A stretch of DNA of 64,000 bases from Mortierella alpina (lineage: Eukaryota > Mortierellomycota > Mortierellomycetes > Mortierellales > Mortierellaceae), in NCBI GenBank assembly GCA_029449245.1, contig JANATF010000007.1:744001-808000 (forward strand), written 5' to 3'. Position numbers and translations under genes: made by a program. Below the pieces are notes generated by a model. The model did not search any database. It saw only the letters and a program-made list of their open reading frames with translations, and was not told the origin of the DNA. Within the stretch, counting starts at the first letter, position 1, and each line of letters opens with the position of its first letter. Shown here one piece after another: positions 10,607-21,200 of the stretch.

Positions 10607-12301
10607 CTACATCATGGGCGACTCGCCTCTTGGTTGCACTTCGTCGCCGTCTTGCTCCATCGGCAGCTCTTGCTCCATAGTATCGGTGTCACCACGGCGG
10701 ACATGGTGTTCATGTGGCTGTTGGTAATAGTTTTCGACGTGGTCAATGTGCGTGTAGAAGATAACAGCTGGATAGGACCCCAGACGGTCACTGAACCTCC
10801 TAGAGAATAGTCGGGGGCCTTGGGGTGAAGTCTGAGTCGATTGCTGGCTGTGCGTGGCTGTTTGGGGTGGATTCGGGGGTGGAGGGTAAGGTCGGGGCCG
10901 AGGCCAATGAGATCGTGTCGGCCGATGTCGCGGTGGGAGACCTCTAGAACAATGTCGAGTCTCCCGCGAGGTCCCTGCAGCCGCCGCAGGAGACGACAGT
11001 TTGGGGGACCTTTGGGAGTGATGGCGACCTGCTTTGGGTGGTAGTGGTGTTGGGCTTCGCCAGCGCTTCTGAGGACTCGTGCTGCTCCCAAATGCAGACT
11101 CTGATCCAACTGAGCTGGGTATTTCAATCAGAACATCGTAGTCCTGATAGTGCAGTCGGTCACCACTGTTGTGCTCCTCCTTCAATGCAGCAAAATAGCT
11201 CGCCTCCCGTTCCTCGGATTTGACCTTGATTCCTGGAGATGACGGGTGGTGCTGAAAAGTTCCAGCTTTGCCAATACTTTTACGGCCATGCTCCAGCCAT
11301 GCAAACATAGAGCCCTCGCCATCGTGCCGAGCCTCCTGGTCTCCTTTCATATCTTTGAACGCGTCCTGATCACGAGACGTCTCATGTGCATCTACGGGCG
11401 ATGGAGTTTTTGTACGCGGGGTCAAGAGCCGTTGTTGGGTCCGCTCCGAGAATGCTGGAGATTCTTGCTGCTGCGTCTGCGTCTGCCTCTCGTTCTCGAC
11501 CCGACAGAGGGGTGGTTGAATTGACGCTAACCGTCGGTGAGAAGCATTGGCCTCCAGGTTAGGATGGTCTTCCTCACTACCACTGTGGTGAACACTGCTG
11601 TTGGAGCTTCTACTGTCGGTATGGCCATAATTCTTTCGCATTTGCATCTCTTGCTCGAATAATATAGCCTCCTCTCGCTCCTGCGCCTGCTGAAGCCTTT
11701 GTGATGCAACTTGGTACAGTCTCACCGCCTCCAGTTTCTCACCCTGAGCTTGCCTCAATAATGGGGCAACAAGCCCGCTCGGTGCATGATCCGTGTCTTT
11801 CAAGTTTTGAACCCGTAGCCCTTGGCCAACTGAACCGTCCTGGTTGTTATGACTATCCCTTGGCTGGAGCTGAATTTTAGGTTCAGAGTAGGCACGGCGG
11901 CTTCGATCCTGCTGCGTGGTCTCTTGGAGTTGGGGTTGATGGTGAAGTCCAAGCAGGCGGGGCTGTAGAAGCTCTACACCATGCGAGAGTTCTATGAACG
12001 GAGGCCGACGGGTGTTGACCAGCTGCGGCGCCAACGGATGCTCTTCTTGCTGAGCTGTTAGCTGGTGCAGTTGCAACGGGTCCGTCGCTGACGAGGGCGG
12101 TTGCGCCGATGGCGGTAGCGAGGGAAGAGATGAGTGGCGAAGGAGTCGGGGCTGCGTGGTCCCGGCACTGCGTATTCTTGGTCCTTGGAGCCCGGCGTCT
12201 TCGAGCTGGCCTGAAACTGCTGTCTCGGGGCTCCTGGTGCGGGTGCGACTGCGACTCTTGTAGGCGCTAAGCGTCTTGAGGGGGGACTTGATGATAGCCA
12301 T
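10607..12301 (-). CDS. Uncharacterised low-complexity (probably disordered) protein
   Basis: A 564-residue uninterrupted frame beginning MAIIKSPLKTLSAYKSRS. It is rich in Gln, Ser, Pro, Arg and His throughout, with clustered SP and TP sites typical of phosphorylated disordered proteins. One stretch around RLYQVASQRLQQAQEREEAI looks helical and coiled-coil-prone. The only segment with globular character is near the C-terminus, around DRLGSYPAVIFYTHIDHVENYY. I do not recognise a domain. The length of the open frame and the consistent composition support a real gene; function cannot be assigned. Weak alternatives are a transcriptional or signalling scaffold. Confidence 0.55.
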   Translation of the reverse strand: MAIIKSPLKTLSAYKSRSRTRTRSPETAVSGQLEDAGLQGPRIRSAGTTQPRLLRHSSLPSLPPSAQPPSSATDPLQLHQLTAQQEEHPLAPQLVNTRRPPFIELSHGVELLQPRLLGLHHQPQLQETTQQDRSRRAYSEPKIQLQPRDSHNNQDGSVGQGLRVQNLKDTDHAPSGLVAPLLRQAQGEKLEAVRLYQVASQRLQQAQEREEAILFEQEMQMRKNYGHTDSRSSNSSVHHSGSEEDHPNLEANASHRRLASIQPPLCRVENERQTQTQQQESPAFSERTQQRLLTPRTKTPSPVDAHETSRDQDAFKDMKGDQEARHDGEGSMFAWLEHGRKSIGKAGTFQHHPSSPGIKVKSEEREASYFAALKEEHNSGDRLHYQDYDVLIEIPSSVGSESAFGSSTSPQKRWRSPTPLPPKAGRHHSQRSPKLSSPAAAAGTSRETRHCSRGLPPRHRPTRSHWPRPRPYPPPPNPPQTATHSQQSTQTSPQGPRLFSRRFSDRLGSYPAVIFYTHIDHVENYYQQPHEHHVRRGDTDTMEQELPMEQDGDEVQPRGESPMM

Positions 12302-13593
12302 GGGCAAGTGCGGAGGCTGGTCGACAAACACTGTGGAGGATGGCGGGGGTGGGGGTGGGCTGCAAGGGCTACGATGGACAAGAGGCAGAAGAGACTGTTA
12401 GAGGCAGCGAGCGTTTCAGCAGCGACACGAGCATATGTGTCGCGTCAGCACAAGAGCCAGGCGGCGGTCCGTACCACTGCGCCTGCCACTGCAATGTCTG
12501 TCGAGGGTGGGAGAAGCGCAGAGCAGCCGAGCAGCAGCAACAGCGCGGACAAAGGAGGCTGGACAGAGGGTTGAGAGGGGGGGGGGGCACAGTGCGAAGG
12601 TGCGGGTGTGCACTGTGATATATCCGCTGCGCACTCTGGCCGTGGTGGCTGGCGCATGGTCGCATGCATCCGCCAGACAATGGCCTGGGCAAAAGCAGCA
12701 CGCGGAGGGGCAGCCTACATGTGGCCATCCTCATCTACGGGCGAATGCCGCAAAGAGGGCATCCACGCGTGGTCCACCTGGGAGCATGTCGTGCGGTGGA
12801 CCATGGACTAGGCCAAGCCGTGCGAGCGGAGTCCTTTTAACCTTCTCAGCCGCACGTACCACCGCTGCTCCAGAGACGCAAGCGGATGGCAAGCCTCGGC
12901 CTCTTGACCGGGTGTTCCATTGGCATGGGGTCGCGGCCGCTCATTGCCCAGGCATAACAAATGAACGAGAGGCTCGAGCAAGCATCAAGCACCAAGGCGC
13001 AGTGCACGCAACAAGGAAAGGACCTGTCAACGAGGCTTCGTCTTCCTGCAGGCAAAAAGTGCTCTACGTGCTACCAGTAAAATAGCAGCCACACCTCACT
13101 ACCTTCGCACGGTCTCTTGCCCCCAAAGCTCACCGCACAAGCCAGCTTTCCAGAGTGGCGAGTGGAGCCTATTTGGTGACCGCACTATCCACGAGACAAA
13201 CCGACAACGCTGCAGCTGCCCCAAGCAAGGTGCGCTGACAGGCTCGTCAAAGACCACTCCTGGATCACCGATTTCGCCGAGAGCCATGTCTCTCCTGGGG
13301 CACAGGAGGAAATCTTGGTGTCTGTCTTCTCGACTCCACCTTGACCAGCTCGGCGTGATAGGACATCAGATCTACCAGGAGTGCTGGAGACTATCAGCGC
13401 GAGACACCCTGGTATTGCCGTTACAGTAGAGCTCGCACAAGAAGTCGTTCTATCTACAGATCTCATGCCGCAGACAGGTTCATGCAAGCACATACAGCTC
13501 AAGCTGGGAGGCGAGGGTATCGAATTATCGGCACACGCTTTTTCAATGCAATTGTGTTTATTATGTCGACATTCCACGTACAGCCACGAAAAG
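12302..13593. other. Intergenic region, no gene recognised
   Basis: The first part is GC-rich with a G10-type run near 12577 and would be the promoter of the minus-strand disordered-protein gene. The rest is likely 3' flank of the TCTP gene. Open frames on both strands here show no domains, and I consider them chance. Confidence 0.5.
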
Positions 13594-14559
13594 TTACTAG
13601 AGGACAGGGGCGAAAAATAATTAGCAACCAACGTTCCTTGACTGGTCAAAAAGAAAAAGCGCGTAGCACCCCTACTTACGACTTTCATGGACTTGACGGC
13701 GTGCTTGAAAACGGTGAAGTAAGGGGTAACACCATCCTCGCGGTAGTTGAGAAGCATGATGGCTCCATCAGGGTTCATAGACTCGCCGGTGTAGAACTGG
13801 AATTGGGAGCAGATGATGGGCAGAGGAGCATTAAAATCAAGGTAGGACGCAGAGCGAGTGCAAAGTAAAAAGTCACGCAATTTACCTCATAGTCCTTGAA
13901 GGATCCGAGAACACTCTTGACCTCCTTGGTCATCTCAGCTTCGTAGGCCTTGGCATCGTCGCCCTCGAGGCCCTTCTTAGCCTTGAGGTCCTTGAGGTAG
14001 CCCTTGATGTAGGTGGTGTAGCCCTTCTTGTCAAAGCTGGTGGACTGGAGACGGAAGGAATAGACGACGTTGTTGACAGTCTCGGCACCATCCTCAAGGT
14101 CCTCGGCAGCCTCCTCGGCAGAAGCGTTAGCACCGATGTCGACATCAGCACCTGCCTTGACCGTGATCATGGCGCACTCGACCTCGTATCTACCGTCAAC
14201 CTCCTTGATATCGAAGGCATCAGAGAAGAGCTCGTCGCTGGAGTAAGGAAGAGGAGGACGTCCAAAGGGATTGTAAGTAGGAGGAACAGGCCACAGATAT
14301 GGTGAGGCCAAGTCATGCACCAATCCACCCGTGGGCCAGTGTCCCATATCCGAGTGCAGGGACGGATGAAGGCGTGATGATTTGCTGTAATATCATGCAA
14401 CGGGCATGCGTTGTGTAGTGCTGTGTGGCGAGTGTCTCGTAGGTCTGCTCATTGCAGGACGAGGCAGTGCAAAGAGACCGCTGTCCTGCGCGTGTGGGTG
14501 ATCTGCATGCGACTGTAGCTTGGCCCTTACCCGGTGATGATGTCCTGGTAAATAAGCAT
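13594..14559 (-). CDS. Translationally controlled tumour protein (TCTP)
   Basis: Four exons (14531-14559, 13886-14237, 13680-13796, and a last exon beginning at 13596) give 166 residues, matching the family length. TCTP is an abundant cytosolic guanine-nucleotide-exchange-related and calcium-binding growth protein. The N-terminus [18 protein letters not shown], an acidic central loop, a Lys-rich helical hairpin ([18 protein letters not shown]) and the C-terminal [21 protein letters not shown] signature are all present. The last coding codon is followed by an intron, and the TAA stop (13594-13596) is the first triplet of the final exon. If that intron is retained, the frame runs on past the usual end. 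It is divergent from the DUF4419 gene, with 218 bp between start codons. Confidence 0.93.
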
Positions 14560-14777
14560 GGCTGAGGATGATGAGGATGATGGGGTGTTGGTGGAGAAGG
14601 AAGGAACGAACAAGTTGAAAATTTTTCGAGCAAAAGTGGACAGGCCAAAACAAACACAGCGCTTGCGACTGCATTCTTCTGTGACCCCTAGACCGGAGCG
14701 AGTCTTGGCTTTTCGCCCCCTGAAGAGCTTGAAGCCCACCGCGTTTGTTCCCCTCCACACGTGCAATACATCCCACC

Positions 14778-15953
14778 ATGCCCATCACCGTGTTCCCCTC
14801 CACAAAGCCGCTAGAGGCTATCCGCACCCGCGATGCGCTTCAGCCTGCCAGCCACTACAGCAGCAACCCCTTTTCCATGTTTGCTCGAGACGACCGGCGT
14901 ATTCGAAACAAGTCAGGGGAGGTCTTCCAATCGTCTTTCCCAAAGCCTTCCCAGGACAATTCCGAGAGCGACCTGATAGCGCCCGCTTTGAATTACAACG
15001 GCTTTGTAGACACAGCATTGCAGGCATACAACCATCATCACCACCTCAAGCTACGCCCGGACGACGTCTGGATGACGATCCTTTCACAGTTCAACCTGTG
15101 CGTCAATGCCAACGCAGAGACCCTGCGTCACCACTTTGTCGCGCACTCGGGAAAGAAGCAGCTTGAAATCAAGACTGGGGGTGATCGATATACCGTGGAC
15201 TTTGGCAATATTGCAAAGCAGATGACAGGATTGATCCAGGAAAATGTTGTGGACCCTGTTCTTCAGAAATGGATTATACCCGACTTCACCACCACGACTG
15301 CGGACGATATCGTGGTCTCCAGCATCCTCATGATGTCGACGCTCAAAAAATATTTCGAGTACAAAGTGACTTTAATGTGTGGTCTACCAGCCGTGACCCT
15401 TCTTGGTGAAAAAAGCGACTGGGAGAAGCTGCTCGGTAGAGCAGAGAAGCTCTCAGAATATGGAGAAGCTACTACAAAATGGCGCGACTTGCTCCGGCCA
15501 GTCCTTTCGGGGTTTGTCAAGACCTTCAGCGATCCTGAGGCCCAGGAGACCAAAGATTTCTGGCAGAGAATCGCAAGCTACAGTGGTGGTGGCAGTGGAC
15601 CAACTTATCTCTCTGGCTGGATAACTGCATTCTTATTCTTCGATGCGGACGGTAAAAACCTTCACGAACAGAGACATTACAAGGGCTGGACTGACCAGCC
15701 GGTGTTGGGGCTCAACCTGGATGGTGTTACTTTTCACGTGGTGGACACCAGTGATATCCCTCCCGCATACTCTGATGTGCCGGTCTTGCTCAATGACAAC
15801 GGCGTGGAAATCAAAACCACCATGGTGGCGGGGCTCATGGGAATGAGAGTGTCAGGAAAAAATGATGTTGTACAGCCTCAAGCAGCATGGTGGATTGCGG
15901 AGGACCCTTCGCAAGAGACGACCGCTTCGATGGAAAATTCTCACGCATCATAA
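14778..15953 (+). CDS. DUF4419 family protein
   Basis: A 391-residue single-exon frame beginning MPITVFPSTKPLEAIR at an ATG in the favourable context CACCATGCC; an upstream in-frame ATG at 14745 is less likely. The hallmark DUF4419 block is clear: a pre-helix NGFVDTALQAYNHHHHLKLRPDDVW split around DDVWMTILSQF, NANAETLRHHFV, then GKKQLEI. It continues through SYSGGGSGPTYLSGWITAF and ends with an AGLMGMRVSG strand. The family is common in fungi and has no established biochemical role. The protein has no signal peptide or membrane span, so it is probably cytosolic. It shares its promoter region with the divergent TCTP gene. Confidence 0.85.
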   Translation: MPITVFPSTKPLEAIRTRDALQPASHYSSNPFSMFARDDRRIRNKSGEVFQSSFPKPSQDNSESDLIAPALNYNGFVDTALQAYNHHHHLKLRPDDVWMTILSQFNLCVNANAETLRHHFVAHSGKKQLEIKTGGDRYTVDFGNIAKQMTGLIQENVVDPVLQKWIIPDFTTTTADDIVVSSILMMSTLKKYFEYKVTLMCGLPAVTLLGEKSDWEKLLGRAEKLSEYGEATTKWRDLLRPVLSGFVKTFSDPEAQETKDFWQRIASYSGGGSGPTYLSGWITAFLFFDADGKNLHEQRHYKGWTDQPVLGLNLDGVTFHVVDTSDIPPAYSDVPVLLNDNGVEIKTTMVAGLMGMRVSGKNDVVQPQAAWWIAEDPSQETTASMENSHAS

Positions 15954-16066
15954 AATATGCTACGTAGCTTCCCGCTCGATATTCATAAATCGTAGTGCTT
16001 TTCAACTACAAGAGCTCCATGTCTGGCTAAGACGTATTGGAAATCGTTTATTGTTAGTGCAGACCC

Positions 16067-17392
16067 TCACTCGTGGTCATGCTGCACTGCGACTACCAAC
16101 TTTCCGAACTGCGCCCCATTCTTGAGAAAGTGAAGAGCCTCTTCAGTGTGTTCCAGTCCTTGCCATACTTTACTCACAACAGGGTGGATCTGATGCTTCT
16201 CCACAAACTTCAGCGTCTGCTCAAACTCTGCGTTTGAGCCCATGGTCGATCCACGAAACTCTACATTGTTGATGATAGGTCCCCATCCGATGGTGAAATC
16301 GCCTCCGGTTTGACCATAACTCACAAAGATTCCTCCAGTTGCCAAGACCTTGTTCATAATGATCTCTGCTCCCACGCCGGATGCTCCATCAATGGTAACG
16401 TCAATCTTTTGACCAGCAGTAACCTTGAGAAGATCCTCCTCCCAGTTGGCTATCAGTATGGATAGTAAAAGACAGCAGCAACGTGGTTAGATACAGAAGA
16501 ATGGGGCGTCACAAGGCCATCCCTCATTGACGAGCATTATACCTTTGCGGTAATTGGCACCCCCTTTAGCTCCAAGCTCAATGGCGCGTGCAATTTTGGA
16601 GTCGTCCGAGGAGGTCACATACACGTTTGCACCGGCAGCCACAGCAAACTGCAAGGCAAACACCGCAACTCCTCCACCAATGCCTGTGATCAGGACGTTG
16701 TGCCCCTTCGTGACCTGCCCTTTTGTGAACAAGGCACGGTAGGCAGTCAAACCAGCAAGCGGCAAGGCTGCAGCTTCGGCATCGGTCAAATGCGCCGGAG
16801 CTTTGAAGATTTCGCTAAAACCCAGGGCACGATATTGCGTGAAAACACCTAAGAGGTGGAGGATAGTGCAAAAAGGAAGAGAGAGAAACCAACAACGATG
16901 TCAAAATACCGAGTTTACGGGGGCTAAAATTTACTGTTGTCGCCTTAAACATAAAACCTACCCTGGGACTTGGAAGCACCGCGGATGCTGTACTCTCCCT
17001 CGGGACCTCGAGGGTGTTTCTCCCAACCCTCGGCAGGTGTTACAACGACGCGATCGCCAATCTTCAGGTTAGGAGATTCTCCATTGAGTTCAACGACTGT
17101 GCCAACAGCATCGGCTCCAATGATGGAGTTGTATTCGACGCTCTACGTGACATGATGGAAAGGATGTGTTTAGCTATTGCAATAGCATTATCCAGATGGT
17201 GATCTATGCATCCGCACTTACCATCCCATATTGTCCCCTCAGGATCCAGTACTCGCGGTGATTGAGAGCTGCGGCATTGATCTTAACGAGGGCCTGGTTC
17301 GCCTTTGGAACGGGCCGAGGCAGACGAACCACCTTGAGATTGTGAAAGGTGGTACTGGCATCGGTTTCCTCAATGATAACGGCGGTAGACAT
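16067..17392 (-). CDS. Zinc-independent medium-chain dehydrogenase/reductase (quinone oxidoreductase-like)
   Basis: Four exons (17222-17392, 16962-17142, 16543-16848, 16067-16449) give 346 residues. The N-terminal GroES-like fold is seen from LVKINAAALNHREYWILRGQYG and IIGADAVGTVVELNG. The nucleotide-binding fold has the glycine motif ITGIGGGVAVFALQFA and a VYVTSSDDSKIARAIELGAK segment. The C-terminus shows QKIDVTIDGASG and a FLKNGAQFGKLVV end. Structural-zinc and catalytic-zinc cysteine clusters are absent, which fits the quinone oxidoreductase / YogA-like branch that reduces quinones or enones with NAD(P)H. Substrate cannot be read from sequence. The gene converges on DUF4419 with 113 bp between stop codons. 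Confidence 0.9.
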
Positions 17393-18271
17393 GTTGAAAC
17401 TAGGGTTAGTTGAAGCTATTGTGCTAGTGTTTTTGTTGTTGTTATTGTTATTGTTATGTTGTAGTTGTTGGTTGTTGTAGTTGTGTTCTTGTTTTCTGTT
17501 TAAAGTCTGCTGTGTGCGAGTTGCGGTAATGAAGGATCATCAGGTTGACTTTTCAGCGGTGCTTTTATGCGTTTCACAAAAATGACTGAGAAACAAGAAA
17601 AAAACTTCTCATGGAAGGTACATACTTCACACACATTATCTAGGAAGGATTTGTCATGATGAAACGACAGTGAGCACCAAAAGGCGGGACAGCACATGTA
17701 TTGTGCAGGTGGATCTATCGAGTTTTAGATGATTAATCATCAGCCGTCAATGACGCGCCTGCCTAGGGAAAGACTGCTGGACTTGAACAGCAGGGCGATG
17801 GCCGTAGGAGGATGGCGCGATGCCGGACCCCGATGGCTCAATCCAATGGCACTATCGCTAGCTCGGCAGTTGCAGGTTGACGGCCGAAAGTTCGCTGGTT
17901 GATTTGTCAGGCGTGTGATATGAGGATGTGAACGGACTTGTGCGATTTGCTCTCCGCAGCAGGGCGACTGGTGCAGGGACTGAGGGTGCCGGGGGGCAGA
18001 TGGGGGAGTGCAGCGGCCCATGCGGTGCTCTCTGGTGCACCATGCAGCCATGCAGCCATACAGCCATGCAGGCATGGATAGCCGCGCTCAGCTGGGCCAT
18101 GCAGCGACGGGGGATCGCAGCGCAGGCACCGCTGTCAGTGCAAGGGGCCAGGTGTCGTTCCACAGTCATCCCAAGAACGACCAATAATAATTTCGGCGGT
18201 CCATTCCTTGGCCCCGCCAATTCCTCCGTCTCCCCGCCCCGTCGCCGCTGTCCACGCCCATCACCCGTGCC
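17393..18271. other. Intergenic region with simple repeats
   Basis: Near 17435-17485 lies a degenerate GTT/ATT repeat. Around 18038-18080 are tandem CATGCAGCCATACAG-type units. It should hold the promoter of the minus-strand dehydrogenase and that of the BRCA2-like gene. I see no gene. Confidence 0.5.
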
Positions 18272-21200
18272 ATGTCGCGTGCACCGCCATGCCCGCTGTC
18301 TGCGCCAGAGCACCCTCCGGCTCTCGATCGGGCCAGGGTCGTCCCATGTCCAGCGCACATGCGCGGGCACCCGACCGTCGTCATCACCCCCTGTCCTCAT
18401 GTCCCTCCTCGCCGACCTATGCGCCACCAATGCGAACACGGCAATGCTAGTGCTAGTGGGCAGCCCTCGGATCCAAGGCTGGACCGCAGGCGCACTCGGA
18501 GCATCAAGCTGTGGGCCCTGGTCCCAGCCGCCCTCAGGACGGACCCGGCAGTGCAAGCTGTGGGAGAGGACTCTCCTGCACAACCACAGCAGCGACCCAC
18601 GTTCCTGGATAGCATCGATCACTCTGGCGAGTTTTCAAGCGAGTTGCGGCTAGTAAGTCACTCTCCCTCACCTGTTCTCACCTGTTCTCACCCGTCCTGT
18701 GTATGCTCGATTCAATCGCTTTCAAGCTGACCAGACGATAGTCTCAGCACTCGCTAGACCTCGCGGTGGCCAAGACCGTAAACACAAACACTATGGTACA
18801 GCAAGAGGTAGAAGCGAGTTCACGGCTTAAATATCTTACCCATGAATGGTCCCAGTCAGACTCCTCGAGGCGGATACTGGCATGATTCTGACTTGGTATC
18901 TACTTTGGTATTTGGATAGACTACGCCTTTGGTGTCTCGATCCAAGAAGAGGGCAGGAAGTCTGTCGCCTTCAACAGCAAGCGTAAAGCGCACCATCTCG
19001 TACAGTCAGCAACCGCATCAAGCGGACAGGAACCCATTTCAGGTGCGCGCATCGACGAGTCCAACGTCGGGACAGGATATTGAGCGCCGACGGCCCGTTG
19101 CCAGAACTGACTGGCATATAAAGCCTACACCAGTCCTGGATCCCCAAACACCACCCACGCTCAGGTCGCGTGTTCGACGGCTGGATTTGCAGACTCTAAG
19201 CCAAGCTCCTATGGACTGCGACAGCGCTCCATCATCGCCACTGCCTCTGAGGAAACTTACAACCGACTCAGATTCATATCACAGGGAGAATGGCAGCAGG
19301 ACCGCCGCCGCACCAACAACTCCTACAAATTCACAGAGGCAAAGGCAGGAAATGCTGTCCACTGCTGAGCGAGTCTTCACACACGGTACACCAGCCGAGA
19401 CACCCGATGGGCTGGACGCAATCAATCCCTCCTCAATCCGACCCCAACGCCCATCACCAATGGCTAGCCTAGAGGAGACACCTCCAAGATCTGACCGGCG
19501 TACATTGATAGCAGAGTTTTTGGGAATCGCCAAAACAGATGGCTTATACGCAGACTCAACTTTTCCCAAGGCGATGACGACACCGACGCAGCCGCTTCGC
19601 AACCGCCGCCGCAGCTTTATGGAGATCGATTCGCCCACCAGCATGCCACTTATCGTGCCCGCGACACAGCCTATGCAAAAGTTGCCGAATATCACTGGTT
19701 CTGCAGCCACTGGACCCCTCGATTCGCTGTCAGACAGTCCCTCATCAGAAGCAAGGATTCAGTGGACACAGTCCCTGGAAACGCCACCCAAGAAACGCGC
19801 AGGTTCTGGAGTTGGATATTCTTCACGGAGCAGCATTATTAACCAACTTCGAGGATTACCGGCGCATGCTTCGGAAAAGGTTACGGCCCCAGGAGAGTTC
19901 ATCGGATGGTCACCATCAATGGAGACGCCTCCTAGGCACACTGTACCAACGACGGAACCGCAGAGCGTGATCAGGGAGAACTTGCTTGAAAAACTACGAG
20001 GAATGCCCGAGGCCACCCCGCAACTCGATAATGGCCGCTTGAGCCAGGACTCTCAGGAAGATCACTATTATTCAGCAACATCATCGATTGCCGATACACA
20101 GGATGGCTATCAAGACGACGTGGCAGGCAGTGTAAACAAGGACTTGATGAACGACAGGTCTGCCTTTTCTCCAATGACGGAATTGCTGTCGTTAGCATCA
20201 GCGGGCATCCATTTCACTTCGAAGGATGAAACAGCATCAGATGTGATATCGCAGCCTGATTCTGTAGGACTCACCCTCCCGAGTTCGCTTGTGCAAGAAC
20301 TGGAGCATGATGCAGAGACACTTGAGATTGGCAGCCCAGTCCTGTCTAGTCAAGTATTCTCGAGCGGCCAACGTATCACCAACGCATTGGACGAATTGGA
20401 CGAGTTACAGTATAACACACCCCCTGAGATGGCGAGGCTTCATCAGGATACATCCCCAGTTTGTCTCTCGCGACCCTTGCAGCTCCATGATACTACCGCT
20501 TCAGATGCCTATTGTTTGAGTGCTATGGATGATGTGAGTCAGAAAGAGAGCGACGCCCGAGGCGACTGCACAGTGACCGGCACGTCGATCTCGCAGGATC
20601 TGGACAATATGCAACTCGAGCCATGGTCGACATCGCTAGGAGTAAGCGAGGCTTCTCGCATAGAGATAGAGCGACATCCAGCAGAGTTGCATCATGCCAA
20701 CCAGAATCGAGGTCGTTCGTCACCTGCACCGGCCGAGGAAGATGCGCATGACGATTTTGCTGACATTCGATTCAGCCAGCTTGATGATGGATTCGGTATT
20801 CCTGACGCTCTTCAAACGTCGCAGAGGATGCTGCCCTTATCTGACGATGAAACTACCCGGCTCACAACAGATGCCCTCATAATTCAGGATGTTGCAAATG
20901 TGGAGGGCGATCCCTGTCAAGATATCGCCTCAGCAGCACCACCTTCTTTGCGCCCTATGGGATTTGCCCGCGCCAATGGGAAGAAGCTTGCAGCCCCGTC
21001 CCGAGCAGCCCTCGCGCACGTTGCCGGTTTGCTGGAAAATGACGTGGGCGAATTTCCTGCCATCGGTCAGTCTAACGCACCTATGAGTTCTGGCAGCGAT
21101 CATGGATTTCGATCGGCAGCAGGGCGAAAATTGGCACCAATATCAAGTGCTGCCCTTGCGAAAGCGGCTTCTATGTTGTTGGGCGACATGGATCATCACA

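Noticed and set aside
12308-13085. Plus-strand frames between the disordered-protein gene and TCTP
   Set aside because: Arg/Ala/Gly-rich translations that mirror GC content, overlapping frames on the other strand, and no recognisable motif.
17858-18653. Long open frames on both strands upstream of BRCA2
   Set aside because: GC-rich composition gives overlapping open frames on both strands with no domain; only the part leading to the donor at 18653 was used, as a tentative first exon.
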